Assembly: GCA_028280945.1 (NCBI GenBank)
Contig: JANQKV010000043.1
Span: 1 to 64,000 of the forward strand
Direction of reading: 5' to 3'
DNA: 64,000 bases
Origin: Opitutaceae bacterium
GTDB lineage: Bacteria; Verrucomicrobiota; Verrucomicrobiia; Opitutales; Opitutaceae
Position numbers and translations under genes: made by a program. Shown piece by piece: positions 37,913 to 46,988 of this stretch. Within the stretch, counting starts at the first letter, position 1, and each line of letters opens with the position of its first letter. The notes below the pieces were generated by a model. That model was not told the DNA's origin. It saw nothing but the letters and a program-made list of their open reading frames with translations, and did no database searches.

Positions 37913-39361
37913 GGCTCGGTGGAGGCTGGTTGTTGTGAATTCATGATTGCGGATGAGGTAGGCTTTGAGGAGGGCAGCGCGGACATCGGCGCGGAAGGAC
38001 GATCTCCACGAGTCGTCGTGAATTTCCGCTCGCGCCCGTTCGAGGGCTTTATGGATCAAGCTCCCGGGGAATGGGTATTTTGGACCTTTGTGAATCGCCT
38101 GGAAGAACTGCACCGCGAGGGGGGGCGAAATGTTGTCGGTCTTGCCATCGAGCACAGTGGTTTCGAGCAGTCCTCGAGTGCTATAAAGCGGGGGGAGGTC
38201 CTTGCCTTTGGCGGGTCGGGTGATCGGTTCGATCTGGAGGCTTTGGTAATGGAAATTCAGATTTTCCCAGAGTTGAATCGCCGTCGTTTCGAAGTGGTCG
38301 CGAACGATGATCCGCCCTTTGAGGCCGGTCAAAGTGAAGGCGTGAAAGGGAGAAGCATCGTCGCGCTGGGGCTCGATGCCTTTCCACGACGAGGCGAGGA
38401 GATTGCTGAAACTGCCTTCGTGTTTATCGAGATGCGTCACCCAAAATCCTTTGGGCCAATAGGCGATGGCGGTGTCCTTCGCGATGTGTTCGTGGCGCTT
38501 GGGCAGCTTGTTGCCTTCCTGAGTTTCGAAGGCAGGGTCCATCAAGCGATTCAGTGCGGTCGCGATGGACTGTGATGCGTAGGGACTGATGGGGGCGTTC
38601 TCACCTCCGTCCCATCCGTAGGAGTCAAAGGATTTTTTGTTGAAGGATACCAGACCGGTGCCAGCGCGTCCGGGGCCTGGAATTCCTTTCACCAGCGGGA
38701 ACAGGGAGGCATGGGTAAAGGTTTGACCAGTGACGAGGCAGGTCTGCCGGGGAGCGTCTGCCGGGGGTTCGGGATTGGCCGCTTTTTCCCAATACGCCAT
38801 GATGTCCGGGTGCTCATGAACGTAGTGCTCGATTTCAGGCAGCACCTTGAAGGCAAACTGGTCGTTGGATGCCACGCTTTCCGGCAGTGGAATAGGCAGT
38901 CCGTTGGCGCGGATTTCGCGCAGGAACGTGAGGATTGCGTCGAGGGCGCCAACTTGAGTTGCCGCGTAGCAGTCGACGATACGCTGAATGAACAAGTCAT
39001 GCTTGGCCTGTGCTTTTTCGTCGGTCTGTGGTGTTGCGTCGGGGCTGCCCGGAGGGAGGCCGAAGACGTAGTCGGCCTTGTCGACCAGAAAGTAGGCGTA
39101 GGCTCCGCTGGTTCTACCGGCTCCCGTCTCGATAACAAACTGACGGGGAATCAGCAGACGGCGCGTTATCTCTCTACGTCTTTTTTCTTTTCCTGACGCC
39201 GTATACTCGACGGGCCCGAGTTCCTGGTTGGAAAGAAAATCTGTTCCGGCGAGCGTGCCATCAGGATTGAGCATGACCGTCCATGCCACGGGCTTCATTT
39301 CGAAGGAGGGGTTGGAGATCAGCTTCTCCTCCTGAGCGAGTTGATAAAGCGTGTTCAGCAT
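37442..39361 (-). CDS. cas8c: Type I-C Cascade large subunit Cas8c (Csd1)
   Basis: 639 residues, start overlapping the cas5c stop by 7 bases. Csd1 markers: MLNTLYQLAQEEKLISNPSF at the N-terminus, CLVTGQTFTHASLFPLVKGI, GTGLVSFNKKSFDSYGWDGG and LMDPAFETQEGNKLP. It recognises PAM and holds the target DNA. The last ~155 residues correspond to the small-subunit-like helical region, which in other I-C systems is also made separately as Cas11c from an internal start. Confidence 0.96.
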   Translation of the reverse strand: MLNTLYQLAQEEKLISNPSFEMKPVAWTVMLNPDGTLAGTDFLSNQELGPVEYTASGKEKRRREITRRLLIPRQFVIETGAGRTSGAYAYFLVDKADYVFGLPPGSPDATPQTDEKAQAKHDLFIQRIVDCYAATQVGALDAILTFLREIRANGLPIPLPESVASNDQFAFKVLPEIEHYVHEHPDIMAYWEKAANPEPPADAPRQTCLVTGQTFTHASLFPLVKGIPGPGRAGTGLVSFNKKSFDSYGWDGGENAPISPYASQSIATALNRLMDPAFETQEGNKLPKRHEHIAKDTAIAYWPKGFWVTHLDKHEGSFSNLLASSWKGIEPQRDDASPFHAFTLTGLKGRIIVRDHFETTAIQLWENLNFHYQSLQIEPITRPAKGKDLPPLYSTRGLLETTVLDGKTDNISPPLAVQFFQAIHKGPKYPFPGSLIHKALERARAEIHDDSWRSSFRADVRAALLKAYLIRNHEFTTTSLHRAMNPKEDKSAYLLGRIFSCFGEMQRLANLPRTVNSDLTTKFYSKFFARPLATYSRLNESYVRHYKAALKNKGAQATGLAIRLNNEFETITRALKIDEVASSFSTKEQALFTVGFHHQNHWNKRKGEDRVAWLEHLGLDPYNDTLLIAPLKETQTANA

Positions 39362-40053
39362 GACTCGACCGTGTTTTGGAGGAGTGTCTGGTGGGCGGCG
39401 TCTGCCGTGGGAGGGACAACCAGCGTTCCGTTTTGCAGGCTGGCATGGAAGAAGACCGGCGAGTTGCGGTCCTTGAGGGGGGACGCTGCGTAGTCGATGT
39501 CCCAGAGCATGATGCCAAGGTCCTTGCTATCAGGGATCGAGGGCGGGAGCTCCTCGAGCAGATCGAGATTTGCGATGCACTCGCGACAGCCGAAGTAGGG
39601 CTGTTGGAAGCATTGTCCCTTGGTGAGTCGGCGAACGAACATTTCGTGAAATTTCCGCGTGGTGTCGCCGGTGCTGGCGCGCTCGGTCAGCGTGAAGTGC
39701 GCTTCGATGACGTAGTCGACGTTTTTGAGCGCGACAGTGTTGCGCATGACGCGGTCTCGATCGGCCAGCAAGGATGGGGCGGTGCCTCCGTGCTGGATCA
39801 CACTTTGGCCGGGAGCAGAGGCTTTGCTGCCTACCTCATTGCGACGAAACGAAGTCCACTCGATGGGCTTGAGCAGATGGATTTTGTCTACGTGCCAAGC
39901 CATGGCCGGTTTCCAAAGGACGGCTTCGATGAGGCCGCGTGCCGCACTGGGAGTAATGCACGGGTAGCTGAAACGTTCTGATTTGAACTCGGGCCGTGTA
40001 AAAATGGCGATAGGGCCTTGGGCGCGGATGAGGTAGGGGGGGCTTTTCATCAT
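39355..40053 (-). CDS. cas5c: Type I-C pre-crRNA endoribonuclease Cas5c (Cas5d)
   Basis: 232 residues from the ATG at 40053 (MMKSPPYLIRAQGPIAIF); the open frame to 40086 overlaps cas3 by 8 bases and is an alternative start. Family segments: ERFSYPCITPSAARGLIEAV, AVLWKPAMAWHVDKIHLL, RNEVGSKA, and CFQQPYFGCRECIANLD followed by LGIMLWDIDY. In I-C systems Cas5c cuts the repeat RNA and caps the crRNA 5' handle. Located between cas3 and cas8c as usual. Confidence 0.94.
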   Translation of the reverse strand: MMKSPPYLIRAQGPIAIFTRPEFKSERFSYPCITPSAARGLIEAVLWKPAMAWHVDKIHLLKPIEWTSFRRNEVGSKASAPGQSVIQHGGTAPSLLADRDRVMRNTVALKNVDYVIEAHFTLTERASTGDTTRKFHEMFVRRLTKGQCFQQPYFGCRECIANLDLLEELPPSIPDSKDLGIMLWDIDYAASPLKDRNSPVFFHASLQNGTLVVPPTADAAHQTLLQNTVESC

Positions 40054-40078
40054 TTGAAAGAGGTTATCTGCTACCGAA

Positions 40079-42451
40079 TCAATCATGGCAGCCGAGATAG
40101 GGCATTTCGCGGCTGTGGAGTTTCAGACCCAGATCGTCGTCGTAGATTTGATCGAGCATCGTCGGGTCGATAGCGTGAGAGTATCCGCCTTCCAGTAGGG
40201 ATTCGGCGTAGGGCTGCACGGATTCGAAATCACGCTGAGATAGGCTGATTGAATAGGGTTGGAGTGCTCGAAGGTATTTTCGTCCCAGTGGTCTGCTCCA
40301 TTTGATCGCTTCGCGGACTTCGGAGAGTCGCTCGCATCCTGTTTGGTCCCATGGAATGACGACGGTGTAGGGTTTGTAGTCGTCGATGAGTTTGTAGCGA
40401 TGGGCCACGTCCTCCAGATTGCGCTCTTCGTAGGCGGGAAGGACGTCAGCAGTGTCGAGTCCACCTCCGGTTTGGTAGAGCAATTGAAAGTAAAGATCGA
40501 ACCGGGTGGCGTCTGCTAGATGCGCGGGAAGGTCATTGCCGAGCGCAATGGATGCGGCATCAGCGCTCCGCTTCAGGTAACCGCGGAGTTTTTGATCGGA
40601 TAGGAAGACGATGAATTTTCCACCATCAGTGAATTCTCCGCTCCGGTTACATCTGCCTGCTGACTGGGCCAGCGAATCGAGTCCGGCCAATGCGCGAATG
40701 ACGCATTGATAGCTATGATCCACGCCACACTCGATGAGTTGGGTGCTGACTACCGTGCAGGGTTTCCCAGCGGTTAGGAGATTTTTGATGGAGCGAAGTT
40801 TTTGCCGACGATGCGCCGCGCAGAGATTGGTCGACAGGTGAAAAAGGTGATCTTCAGAGGGCGAAGTTTTTCGGACTTGCTCAAAGGCAGCGGATGCCTC
40901 TGCGCGGGTGTTCACGATGATGAGCTTCTGCTGGCTTGGCTCTTGAACGAGAAGTTTGGCCGCGGAAGTGGCATCAATGGGGGCATCCAGTTTCCAGCGG
41001 ATATTGATCCGTTTGGCCGTGAGTTCCGCGTGGAGGTGCTTGGTGTGATCCGGGGTGAGAATCGGGACGATGTCGGCAAACCCGAAAGGAAACTTAGCGC
41101 GCCGGTCGAAGGCGGGTTGAGTGGCCGTGGATAAGACCAGCGAACACCCGTAGTGCGACACCAGCTCGTGAAGCGCGAACAAGGTCGAATCGAGGAAGGG
41201 TGGGGGCAGGCACTGGGCTTCATCAAGGATGATGACGGAGTTGGCGATATGATGTAGCTTTCGGCAACGGCCGCGCTTGTGACCGAACAGCGACTCGAAA
41301 AACTGAACGGTTGTCGTGACGATGATCGGAGCATCCCAGTTTTCAGCGGCCAGTTGTTTTTTTCGAACCGACTCATCCTGGGAATCGGCTTCGTCGAAAT
41401 CATCGAGATTCGAGTGATGTTCGATCACGTTCCGGGCGCCGAGGTATTTCCGGTATTCTGCGGCGGTCTGTTCGATGATGGTCGTGTAAGGGGCTACGAC
41501 GATGACGCGCTTCTGGCCGTTGTGGTGACAGTGACCGAGAGCAAACGACATGCCGGAAAGCGTTTTGCCTCCGCCCGTTGGCACATTGAGTGAGAAAACA
41601 GCGCGAGGTTGATTGGCGGCTGTCTGGCAGGTGGAGAGAATCGCTTCTCGGTGGCGGTTGATGGGAAGGTCCTTGGTTTTCGCTTCGCGAGAAAGTGCCA
41701 GGAGTTTTTTGTCCAGATCGGTTTGGAGCTGCGCGATGGAACTGTAGTGGTAATCGCGTGAGTTTTGGTTTTCTAACGCTTCGGTTACCAAGGAGTCGGC
41801 ATCGACGAGGCAGGAGAACAGCATGCGAGCAAAGAACGGGAGCCTACAGCGTTCCCCAACCGTTGCGCCGGACAGGGAGCACCACTTCGGTAGCCGTGGA
41901 ATGGTGACCTGCTGAAGCTTGCGTAGTTCAGTAGAGTTGAGGTCAAACCGAAGTGGCTCGTTGTTTTTGATCCGCTGCAAGAGGGCTGAGGATCTACCTG
42001 AGCCTTGGTCACGAAAATTGGATAGACCCGCGTGATGTCCGGCAATCGCTGCTGCGATGGGATAGTGGTGGGTGTCTTTTGCCGCGTTGGCATTGAAGAG
42101 CATTTTGGCTAAAACCGCTCCTGCTCCAGCGTGCTCGATCGAAAGATTCTCTCCTTCCAGTTTCTTTTGGAACGCCGGCGCAAACTTTCCCAAGTCGTGC
42201 CAGAGGCCGGCGAGGTAGCCCCATTGGCGAGCGGCTTCACGATCCGGCTCTTGCGGAAACATCGTCGCAGCGAACTCGCCGCAGAGATAGGCAACCTTAT
42301 TAAGGTGGCCGTGGTCTCGGTCGAGATTGGCGCATTTTTCGCAGTGCCCTCCCATCAACCGTTTGCACTCCGGCGTGAACAAGGGTTCCCATTTCTCTGG
42401 GTCGAGGAGTCGACCTTGCTCGTCGGTTGCGGTGTGGGCGTAGAAGTTCAC
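40079..42451 (-). CDS. cas3: CRISPR-associated nuclease/helicase Cas3 (HD + DExH), type I-C
   Basis: 790 residues from a GTG at 42451. HD nuclease motif H85-D86 (GLWHDLGKF) with later His residues (IEHAGAG, AGHHAG). Helicase motif I is PTGGGKTLSG (~291-300), motif II is DEAQ (410-413, VIILDEAQCLPPPF), and motif VI lies in LAQSAGRCNRSGEF. It degrades target DNA after recruitment by Cascade. The N-terminus carries a CxxC pair (GGHCEKCANLDRDH) ahead of the HD domain. First gene of the operon; its promoter should lie in 42452-42587. Confidence 0.96.
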   Translation of the reverse strand: MNFYAHTATDEQGRLLDPEKWEPLFTPECKRLMGGHCEKCANLDRDHGHLNKVAYLCGEFAATMFPQEPDREAARQWGYLAGLWHDLGKFAPAFQKKLEGENLSIEHAGAGAVLAKMLFNANAAKDTHHYPIAAAIAGHHAGLSNFRDQGSGRSSALLQRIKNNEPLRFDLNSTELRKLQQVTIPRLPKWCSLSGATVGERCRLPFFARMLFSCLVDADSLVTEALENQNSRDYHYSSIAQLQTDLDKKLLALSREAKTKDLPINRHREAILSTCQTAANQPRAVFSLNVPTGGGKTLSGMSFALGHCHHNGQKRVIVVAPYTTIIEQTAAEYRKYLGARNVIEHHSNLDDFDEADSQDESVRKKQLAAENWDAPIIVTTTVQFFESLFGHKRGRCRKLHHIANSVIILDEAQCLPPPFLDSTLFALHELVSHYGCSLVLSTATQPAFDRRAKFPFGFADIVPILTPDHTKHLHAELTAKRINIRWKLDAPIDATSAAKLLVQEPSQQKLIIVNTRAEASAAFEQVRKTSPSEDHLFHLSTNLCAAHRRQKLRSIKNLLTAGKPCTVVSTQLIECGVDHSYQCVIRALAGLDSLAQSAGRCNRSGEFTDGGKFIVFLSDQKLRGYLKRSADAASIALGNDLPAHLADATRFDLYFQLLYQTGGGLDTADVLPAYEERNLEDVAHRYKLIDDYKPYTVVIPWDQTGCERLSEVREAIKWSRPLGRKYLRALQPYSISLSQRDFESVQPYAESLLEGGYSHAIDPTMLDQIYDDDLGLKLHSREMPYLGCHD

Positions 42452-42587
42452 GGCGGAAGCAGTCTAACATTACGAGTGGGTCACTGAGTGTCCCATACTC
42501 ACGAGAGTCTCCGAAAATGTAATCTCCTACTGTAACGTTGCTCCCTTGGTTAATATTTCCACGAACTGGTGAAAACCGTTCGTTTTT
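42452..42587 (-). promoter_or_regulatory. Gap upstream of the cas operon
   Basis: 136 bases between the glycosylase stop and the cas3 start, both on the minus strand. It is AT-richer than its surroundings and must hold the cas promoter if cas3 is not read through from upstream. I cannot pick a convincing -35/-10 pair. Confidence 0.4.
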
Positions 42588-42588
42588 T
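42561..42588 (+). terminator. Hairpin with T tract (plus-strand orientation)
   Basis: ACGAAC-T-GGT / ACC-GTTCGT with a GAAA tetraloop (42561-42583), followed by TTTTTT on the plus strand. As a terminator it would stop plus-strand (antisense) transcription before it enters the glycosylase gene; on the minus strand the hairpin directly follows the glycosylase stop but lacks a T tract. Confidence 0.45.
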
Positions 42589-43490
42589 CAGCGTCCGCCG
42601 TGGCGGCGTTCCCACGCGAAGAGAAACTGCTGGGCGAGTCCGGCGGCCGCGCCAAAGTGAATACGCCCGAAATGGGCGACCTGCGATGGTGTCCAGTTGG
42701 TGAGCTGGTAGTGGCGGGTCATTGCCTTGATCATCCAGGTATCGACCGGAAACGCCTCCAGGTGCCCGAGGCCAAACAAAGCCACGCAGTCGGCAATCTT
42801 TTCGCCTACCCCCGGCAGCGTCATCAGCCGCCGTCTGGCTTCGGGATAGGGAACCGCGGCCGTCTTTTCCAGCCAGCCCGGCTGCTGCTTTAGGTAAGCC
42901 GCCGTCTGCGCAATGTAGCGCGCCCGAAAACCAAGCTGGCAGGTTCGCAATTCCGTTTCGGGAATTGCCGCCAATTCCGTCCACGTGGGCAGGGCGCGGA
43001 ATGCGGGTTTGTCACTTAATACGTGACAAACCGGGGAGCCGTGGCGCTCGGCCAGCAAGGCCAGCATTTGTTTGATTTGGATGATCTGCTTGGTCGCGCT
43101 GCACAGGAAGGCCAGGAGCGTTTCGCCAAAGGGTTGGCGGAGGATCCGCAATCCGGGAAAAGTTGTCATGGTTTTTTCCAGATGGGTGTCGCTACGCCAA
43201 GGCAACGCCTCGCGGGCCTGCTCGAAGGTCCTGTTGCCCAATCCGAGATAGTGGACAAGTTCTTCCTGGGCGCGGTTTGTATCCCGCGATGCCAGATTGT
43301 ACCATTCAAGCCGGGTGTCGGGGCCTTGCCTGAGGCCGACGGCGTTGCGGGCCCATTGGCCGATCCAGGAACCATCAGGTTGCTGACACCACCGAAATGC
43401 CTGACCACCGTCGAGCAACTCGGCCAAGACGTCGGCGGAGGGCGCAAAATCATTTTCCAGCGGCCGCCAATCCGCCGTGTGCGTGTTCAT
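42588..43490 (-). CDS. 8-oxoguanine DNA glycosylase, OGG1-like (HhH-GPD)
   Basis: 300 residues. The helix-hairpin-helix-GPD motif LMTLPGVGEKIADCVALFGL contains the catalytic Lys231, and Asp250 follows in EAFPVDTWM. The N-terminal domain has GGQAFRWCQQPDGSWIG, typical of OGG-N, and CSATKQIIQIKQML resembles the OGG1 CxxNNNxxxI segment with changes. It excises 8-oxoguanine and nicks the abasic site. Its start overlaps the stop of the alpha-E gene by 4 bases, an unusual operon partner. Confidence 0.92.
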   Translation of the reverse strand: MNTHTADWRPLENDFAPSADVLAELLDGGQAFRWCQQPDGSWIGQWARNAVGLRQGPDTRLEWYNLASRDTNRAQEELVHYLGLGNRTFEQAREALPWRSDTHLEKTMTTFPGLRILRQPFGETLLAFLCSATKQIIQIKQMLALLAERHGSPVCHVLSDKPAFRALPTWTELAAIPETELRTCQLGFRARYIAQTAAYLKQQPGWLEKTAAVPYPEARRRLMTLPGVGEKIADCVALFGLGHLEAFPVDTWMIKAMTRHYQLTNWTPSQVAHFGRIHFGAAAGLAQQFLFAWERRHGGR

Positions 43491-44470
43491 ACGATCGAGG
43501 CCTTGGCCGGATCGTAATTAACGAACGCGTCCTGCATTGCGCGATGCACTGCCGCCACCCGCACCTGCACGTCGTCGAGGTATTCGTGCAAGCCCGAGGC
43601 AATCAGGGCCGGAATATCGGTCTTTTCGATGTGCTCCCGCAGGCCGTTGATTTCCCGCACCGCGTCGACGTGAACCTGGGTGTCCTTGTTGGCGCAGATC
43701 TTGGCCAAGGCATTGTCGGCGGCGTTGACCGACGCCAGGATGCTGCGGGGGAACTCCCGGTCTCGTATCAGATAATTGATTACATTTTCGAGCCGGAGCT
43801 GACCCCGCTGCGTGCTCCGGAACGCCTCATAACCTGAACACGATCGCAGGACCGAACCCCACTGGATGACGTCGAGCACCGATCCCACATGATGGCGGTC
43901 CGGCAGGATCATGAAGTATTTGATGTCCAGAATGCGGGAGGTGTTGTCCGCGCGTTCGAGGTAGCGGCCGAGCAAGTAAAACCACCAGGCCTCGTTGCGT
44001 GGCGCCATCGACTCGGCCACGGCATAAATCTGCTGAATGGCCAACTTGAGGTCATCGATGTATTCGCTTGAGCCAGACTCCGCGTAGTCCCGGTAGTCGT
44101 GCTTTTTGAGCCGGAGGTAGAGCGTGTTGAGCACCTGCCACATCTCACTGGAAATGTGGTCGCGGATGCAGCGGGCATTTTCGCGGGCCGTGGCCACGCA
44201 CGACAGGAGCGATGAGGGGTTTCTCGCGTCGAACAACAGAAACTGCACCACGGACTCCTCCGTGACCGGCTTCTCGTAGAGTTCGAAAAACTTCTCCTCT
44301 TCGCCGGAGACATAGACCAGCGGTTCCCAGGAGCGGGGGTCGTTGAAGTCGCGGTGGGATTCGAGATCCAGCACGAGCTGGGCATTGACATCGATCAGGC
44401 GCAGGGTGTTTTCGCTCCGTTCCAGATAGCGGGCGGTCCAGTAGAGAATGTTGGCGACTCTGCTCAGCAT
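43487..44470 (-). CDS. Alpha-E domain protein (DUF403)
   Basis: 327 residues, mostly helical. MLSRVANILYWTARYLERSE is the diagnostic start, and AWWFYLLGRYLERADNTSRI repeats the pattern in the middle. Alpha-E proteins are regularly encoded with circularly permuted ATP-grasp proteins and transglutaminase-like proteases, thought to form a peptide-modification or peptide-synthesis system of unknown product. The ATP-grasp partner is at 44947-46443; a four-helix-bundle gene separates them. Confidence 0.92.
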   Translation of the reverse strand: MLSRVANILYWTARYLERSENTLRLIDVNAQLVLDLESHRDFNDPRSWEPLVYVSGEEEKFFELYEKPVTEESVVQFLLFDARNPSSLLSCVATARENARCIRDHISSEMWQVLNTLYLRLKKHDYRDYAESGSSEYIDDLKLAIQQIYAVAESMAPRNEAWWFYLLGRYLERADNTSRILDIKYFMILPDRHHVGSVLDVIQWGSVLRSCSGYEAFRSTQRGQLRLENVINYLIRDREFPRSILASVNAADNALAKICANKDTQVHVDAVREINGLREHIEKTDIPALIASGLHEYLDDVQVRVAAVHRAMQDAFVNYDPAKASIV

Positions 44471-44544
44471 GGGGTAAGAAAATCAGAAATCAGAAATCAG
44501 AAACCAGAGCGAGGAATGACGAAGTGCGGGTTAGCGTGCATGCG
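44471..44544. repeat. Short tandem repeat tract downstream of the four-helix-bundle gene
   Basis: Tandem copies of an 8-base unit AATCAGAA-type sequence (44480-44507) in the gap between the four-helix-bundle stop and the alpha-E start. It is AT-rich in a GC-rich region. Similar simple tracts often border four-helix-bundle genes. Confidence 0.6.
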
Positions 44545-44907
44545 TCACTTTGCTGGAGCGGTTTTTCGAAATATCGACGAGAAAATTAGGTTCAATTCGT
44601 GTGCCTCTTGACTGCCCGCCGCTGCCTTCTGCCGGAGATTCGGAACGGCTTTAACAATCATGCGAAACCAGTATTTCGACTCCCGGGCCTCCTTGCGGCA
44701 AAGCGCGATCTTGTGACGGAAATCCTTCGGGCTTTGCGCGTCATCTGCTTCGCAGTAGTTGGCACCTACACTGGTGCCTGCTCTGACAAGCTGGGAGATC
44801 AGCGGACGAGTTATCGAACTCTCGGGGACCGACATGCAGAATTCGATGGCGGCTTCCCCAAACTCTGCAGTGCGCTCCTCCAGATCGTAGTCTCCCGGGT
44901 TTCTCAC
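44545..44907 (-). CDS. Four-helix-bundle protein (23S rRNA IVP/S23-like)
   Basis: 120 residues. EERTAEFGEAAIEFC, PLISQLVRAGTSVGANYCEA, SPKDFRHKIALCRKEARESK and EAHELNLIFSSIFRK follow the four helices of the TIGR02436 family. The family was first seen as ORFs in 23S rRNA intervening sequences and is related to the Avd protein of diversity-generating retroelements; free-standing members have no settled function. It sits in the middle of an ATP-grasp/alpha-E operon and is flanked by AT-rich simple repeats, consistent with insertion. Confidence 0.92.
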   Translation of the reverse strand: MRNPGDYDLEERTAEFGEAAIEFCMSVPESSITRPLISQLVRAGTSVGANYCEADDAQSPKDFRHKIALCRKEARESKYWFRMIVKAVPNLRQKAAAGSQEAHELNLIFSSIFRKTAPAK

Positions 44908-44946
44908 GGTGATTTCCTCATTCTTAATTCGGATTTTGATTTTTGC

Positions 44947-46443
44947 TTACACCGAGACTTTTTCGGGTTTGAGGGGCGGGGCGGTTCCGGTTTCACCGTG
45001 ATCGTCGGCCAGCACCCACGTGTCTTTGGAGCCTCCGCCCTGGGAGGAATTGACCACAAGAGAGCCCTTGCGCAACGCGACCCGCGTGAGCCCACCAGGC
45101 ACGATTTTCACGCTTTCCCCGTTGAGAATGTAGGGGCGCAGGTCCACGTGGCGGCCGCCCATTTCGCGACCGCAAAGCGTCGGGCACCGTGAGAAGGACA
45201 GCGTGGGTTGAGCAATGAAGTTGCGCGGGTTGGCGACAATTTTTTTGGCAAACTCCTTGATCTCTTTCTTGGTCGAATGAGGACCGATGAGCATGCCGTA
45301 ACCGCCGGCTTCGTTGACACTCTTCACCACCAGTTGGGGCAAATTCTCCAGGATATATTTCCGCTCATCGTCATCGGACGTGAGATACGTTTCCACGTTG
45401 GGTATGATCGGTTCTTCACCGAGGTAGAACTCGATCATCTTTGGCACGTAATAGTAGACGGCCTTGTCGTCGGCGATGCCCGTGCCGATGGGATTGGTCA
45501 GGGCCACGTTACCCTTGCGATACGCCTCGAAGAGTCCCGGCACACCCAACAGCGAGTCCTTGCGAAACACGGTGGGGTCCAGGAAATCATCGTCGATGCG
45601 CCGATAGATCACGTGCACGGGCATCAGCCCGCCCGTGCGTTTCATGTAAACCCGGTCATTCTCGATCACAAGGTCGCTGCCTTCCACGATGTCTATGCCC
45701 ATTTGGCGGGCCAGGAATGCGTGCTCGTAGTAGGCGGAGTTGTAGACTCCGGGTGTCAACAGCACCACGTTGGGCTCCGGCACATGAGCGGGGGCCAGCC
45801 AGTTCAACAGGTCCAGCAGGTCGGAAGTATAACCAGCCACCGGCCGCACGTGATAGTGTCGCAGCAGGTTGGGGAAGACCCGTTTCATGATCTGCCGATT
45901 TTCCAGCACGTAGCTCACTCCTGAGGGAGTGCGCAGGTTGTCCTCCAAGACCCGATAGATTCCGTCAGCGTCCCGAATCAAATCGGTGCCGTTGATGTGA
46001 ACGTGGCGATGGCGCGGGAGATCCATGCCCACGAGCTCCTTGCGGAAATGGGCACAGCTCTCCACCAGCTCGCGCGGCACGATGCCTTCGTTGACAATCC
46101 GCTGGTCCGAGTAGATGTCGTTGAGAAATTGATCGAGCGCGGTCATGCGCTGCTTCAACCCCTGCTCCAGGTGATTCCACTCCGCCGCCGGGATGATCCG
46201 TGGCACCAGATCGAAAGGGAAAATCTTCTCGGTGCCGGATTTGTCGGAGTAAACGGTGAAGGTGACACCGCGATTGATGAAGGTCTGGTCAGCGTCTTTT
46301 TGGCGGGCCAACAACTCCCCCCTGTCCGCCATGTTCTGGTAGCGTTCGAGTAGCCGACGGTAGTGCGGCCGCGGAACCCCCGGAGCGGAAAACATTTCGT
46401 CGTAGAATCCGCCGAGGTCGTAGTTGGAAAAAAAGTCAGCCAT
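44947..46443 (-). CDS. Circularly permuted ATP-grasp type 2 protein
   Basis: 498 residues from the ATG at 46443 ([20 protein letters not shown]); the longer frame to 46551 adds an unlikely tail. Family segments: [26 protein letters not shown]-like [52 protein letters not shown] and [20 protein letters not shown]. The ATP-grasp fold suggests peptide-bond-like ligation; the substrate is not known. It normally works with the alpha-E protein encoded just downstream. Confidence 0.94.
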   Translation of the reverse strand: MADFFSNYDLGGFYDEMFSAPGVPRPHYRRLLERYQNMADRGELLARQKDADQTFINRGVTFTVYSDKSGTEKIFPFDLVPRIIPAAEWNHLEQGLKQRMTALDQFLNDIYSDQRIVNEGIVPRELVESCAHFRKELVGMDLPRHRHVHINGTDLIRDADGIYRVLEDNLRTPSGVSYVLENRQIMKRVFPNLLRHYHVRPVAGYTSDLLDLLNWLAPAHVPEPNVVLLTPGVYNSAYYEHAFLARQMGIDIVEGSDLVIENDRVYMKRTGGLMPVHVIYRRIDDDFLDPTVFRKDSLLGVPGLFEAYRKGNVALTNPIGTGIADDKAVYYYVPKMIEFYLGEEPIIPNVETYLTSDDDERKYILENLPQLVVKSVNEAGGYGMLIGPHSTKKEIKEFAKKIVANPRNFIAQPTLSFSRCPTLCGREMGGRHVDLRPYILNGESVKIVPGGLTRVALRKGSLVVNSSQGGGSKDTWVLADDHGETGTAPPLKPEKVSV

Positions 46444-46447
46444 GAAA

Positions 46448-46918
46448 TCAGGAAGCGGAGTCGTTCCAGAGATAGCTGGCACTTTGGACCAGGATGTGGC
46501 CCGTGGCATCGAGGATGGTGATGCGCCAGGCGATGGGCGCTTCGGTCTCATTGGTCCAGTCCGATCCCGTCAGACCAACGTGGAGTGCATGGTTGCCTTC
46601 TTCAATTGGTGTGGTGAAGGAGTGCACTTCGGCGGTGGTATCTCCTTCGCGCGCGACCTCGAGGCGGATCTCCACCGTGGAATAATGTTGGCCAGCCTTG
46701 GTGCGAATCAACCAGTAGTAACCGGACCGCTGGCCGGCCTGGGAACGAAGGGCGGCTTCGGTCGCGGCATGGGGGGCGCCGCCAAAGTATTCCCGCAGGG
46801 CGGTGAAACTCTCAGTCGTGCGAAAACCGGGCCACACGCGGACGATTTCGATCTGTGCACTGAGGGCAGGAGCCAGCAGCAACAGCAAGAGTCCGAGCGT
46901 GGGGCGAGTGAGCTTCAT
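46448..46918 (-). CDS. Secreted hypothetical protein
   Basis: 156 residues with a clear signal peptide ([22 protein letters not shown]). The mature part is predicted beta-rich ([60 protein letters not shown]). I recognise no family. It ends 4 bases before the ATP-grasp start, so it is probably the first gene of that operon. Confidence 0.75.
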   Translation of the reverse strand: MKLTRPTLGLLLLLLAPALSAQIEIVRVWPGFRTTESFTALREYFGGAPHAATEAALRSQAGQRSGYYWLIRTKAGQHYSTVEIRLEVAREGDTTAEVHSFTTPIEEGNHALHVGLTGSDWTNETEAPIAWRITILDATGHILVQSASYLWNDSAS

Positions 46919-46988
46919 GAGGGAGCCGCACTCCTAGTCGATTCCGGGAGCGGCGGCAAGCCCCGTGCAGGATGTGTGCCGCGTCGAC

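Noticed and set aside
44545..44907. Four-helix-bundle protein as an Avd component of a diversity-generating retroelement
   Set aside because: No reverse transcriptase, template repeat or variable-repeat target gene lies nearby.
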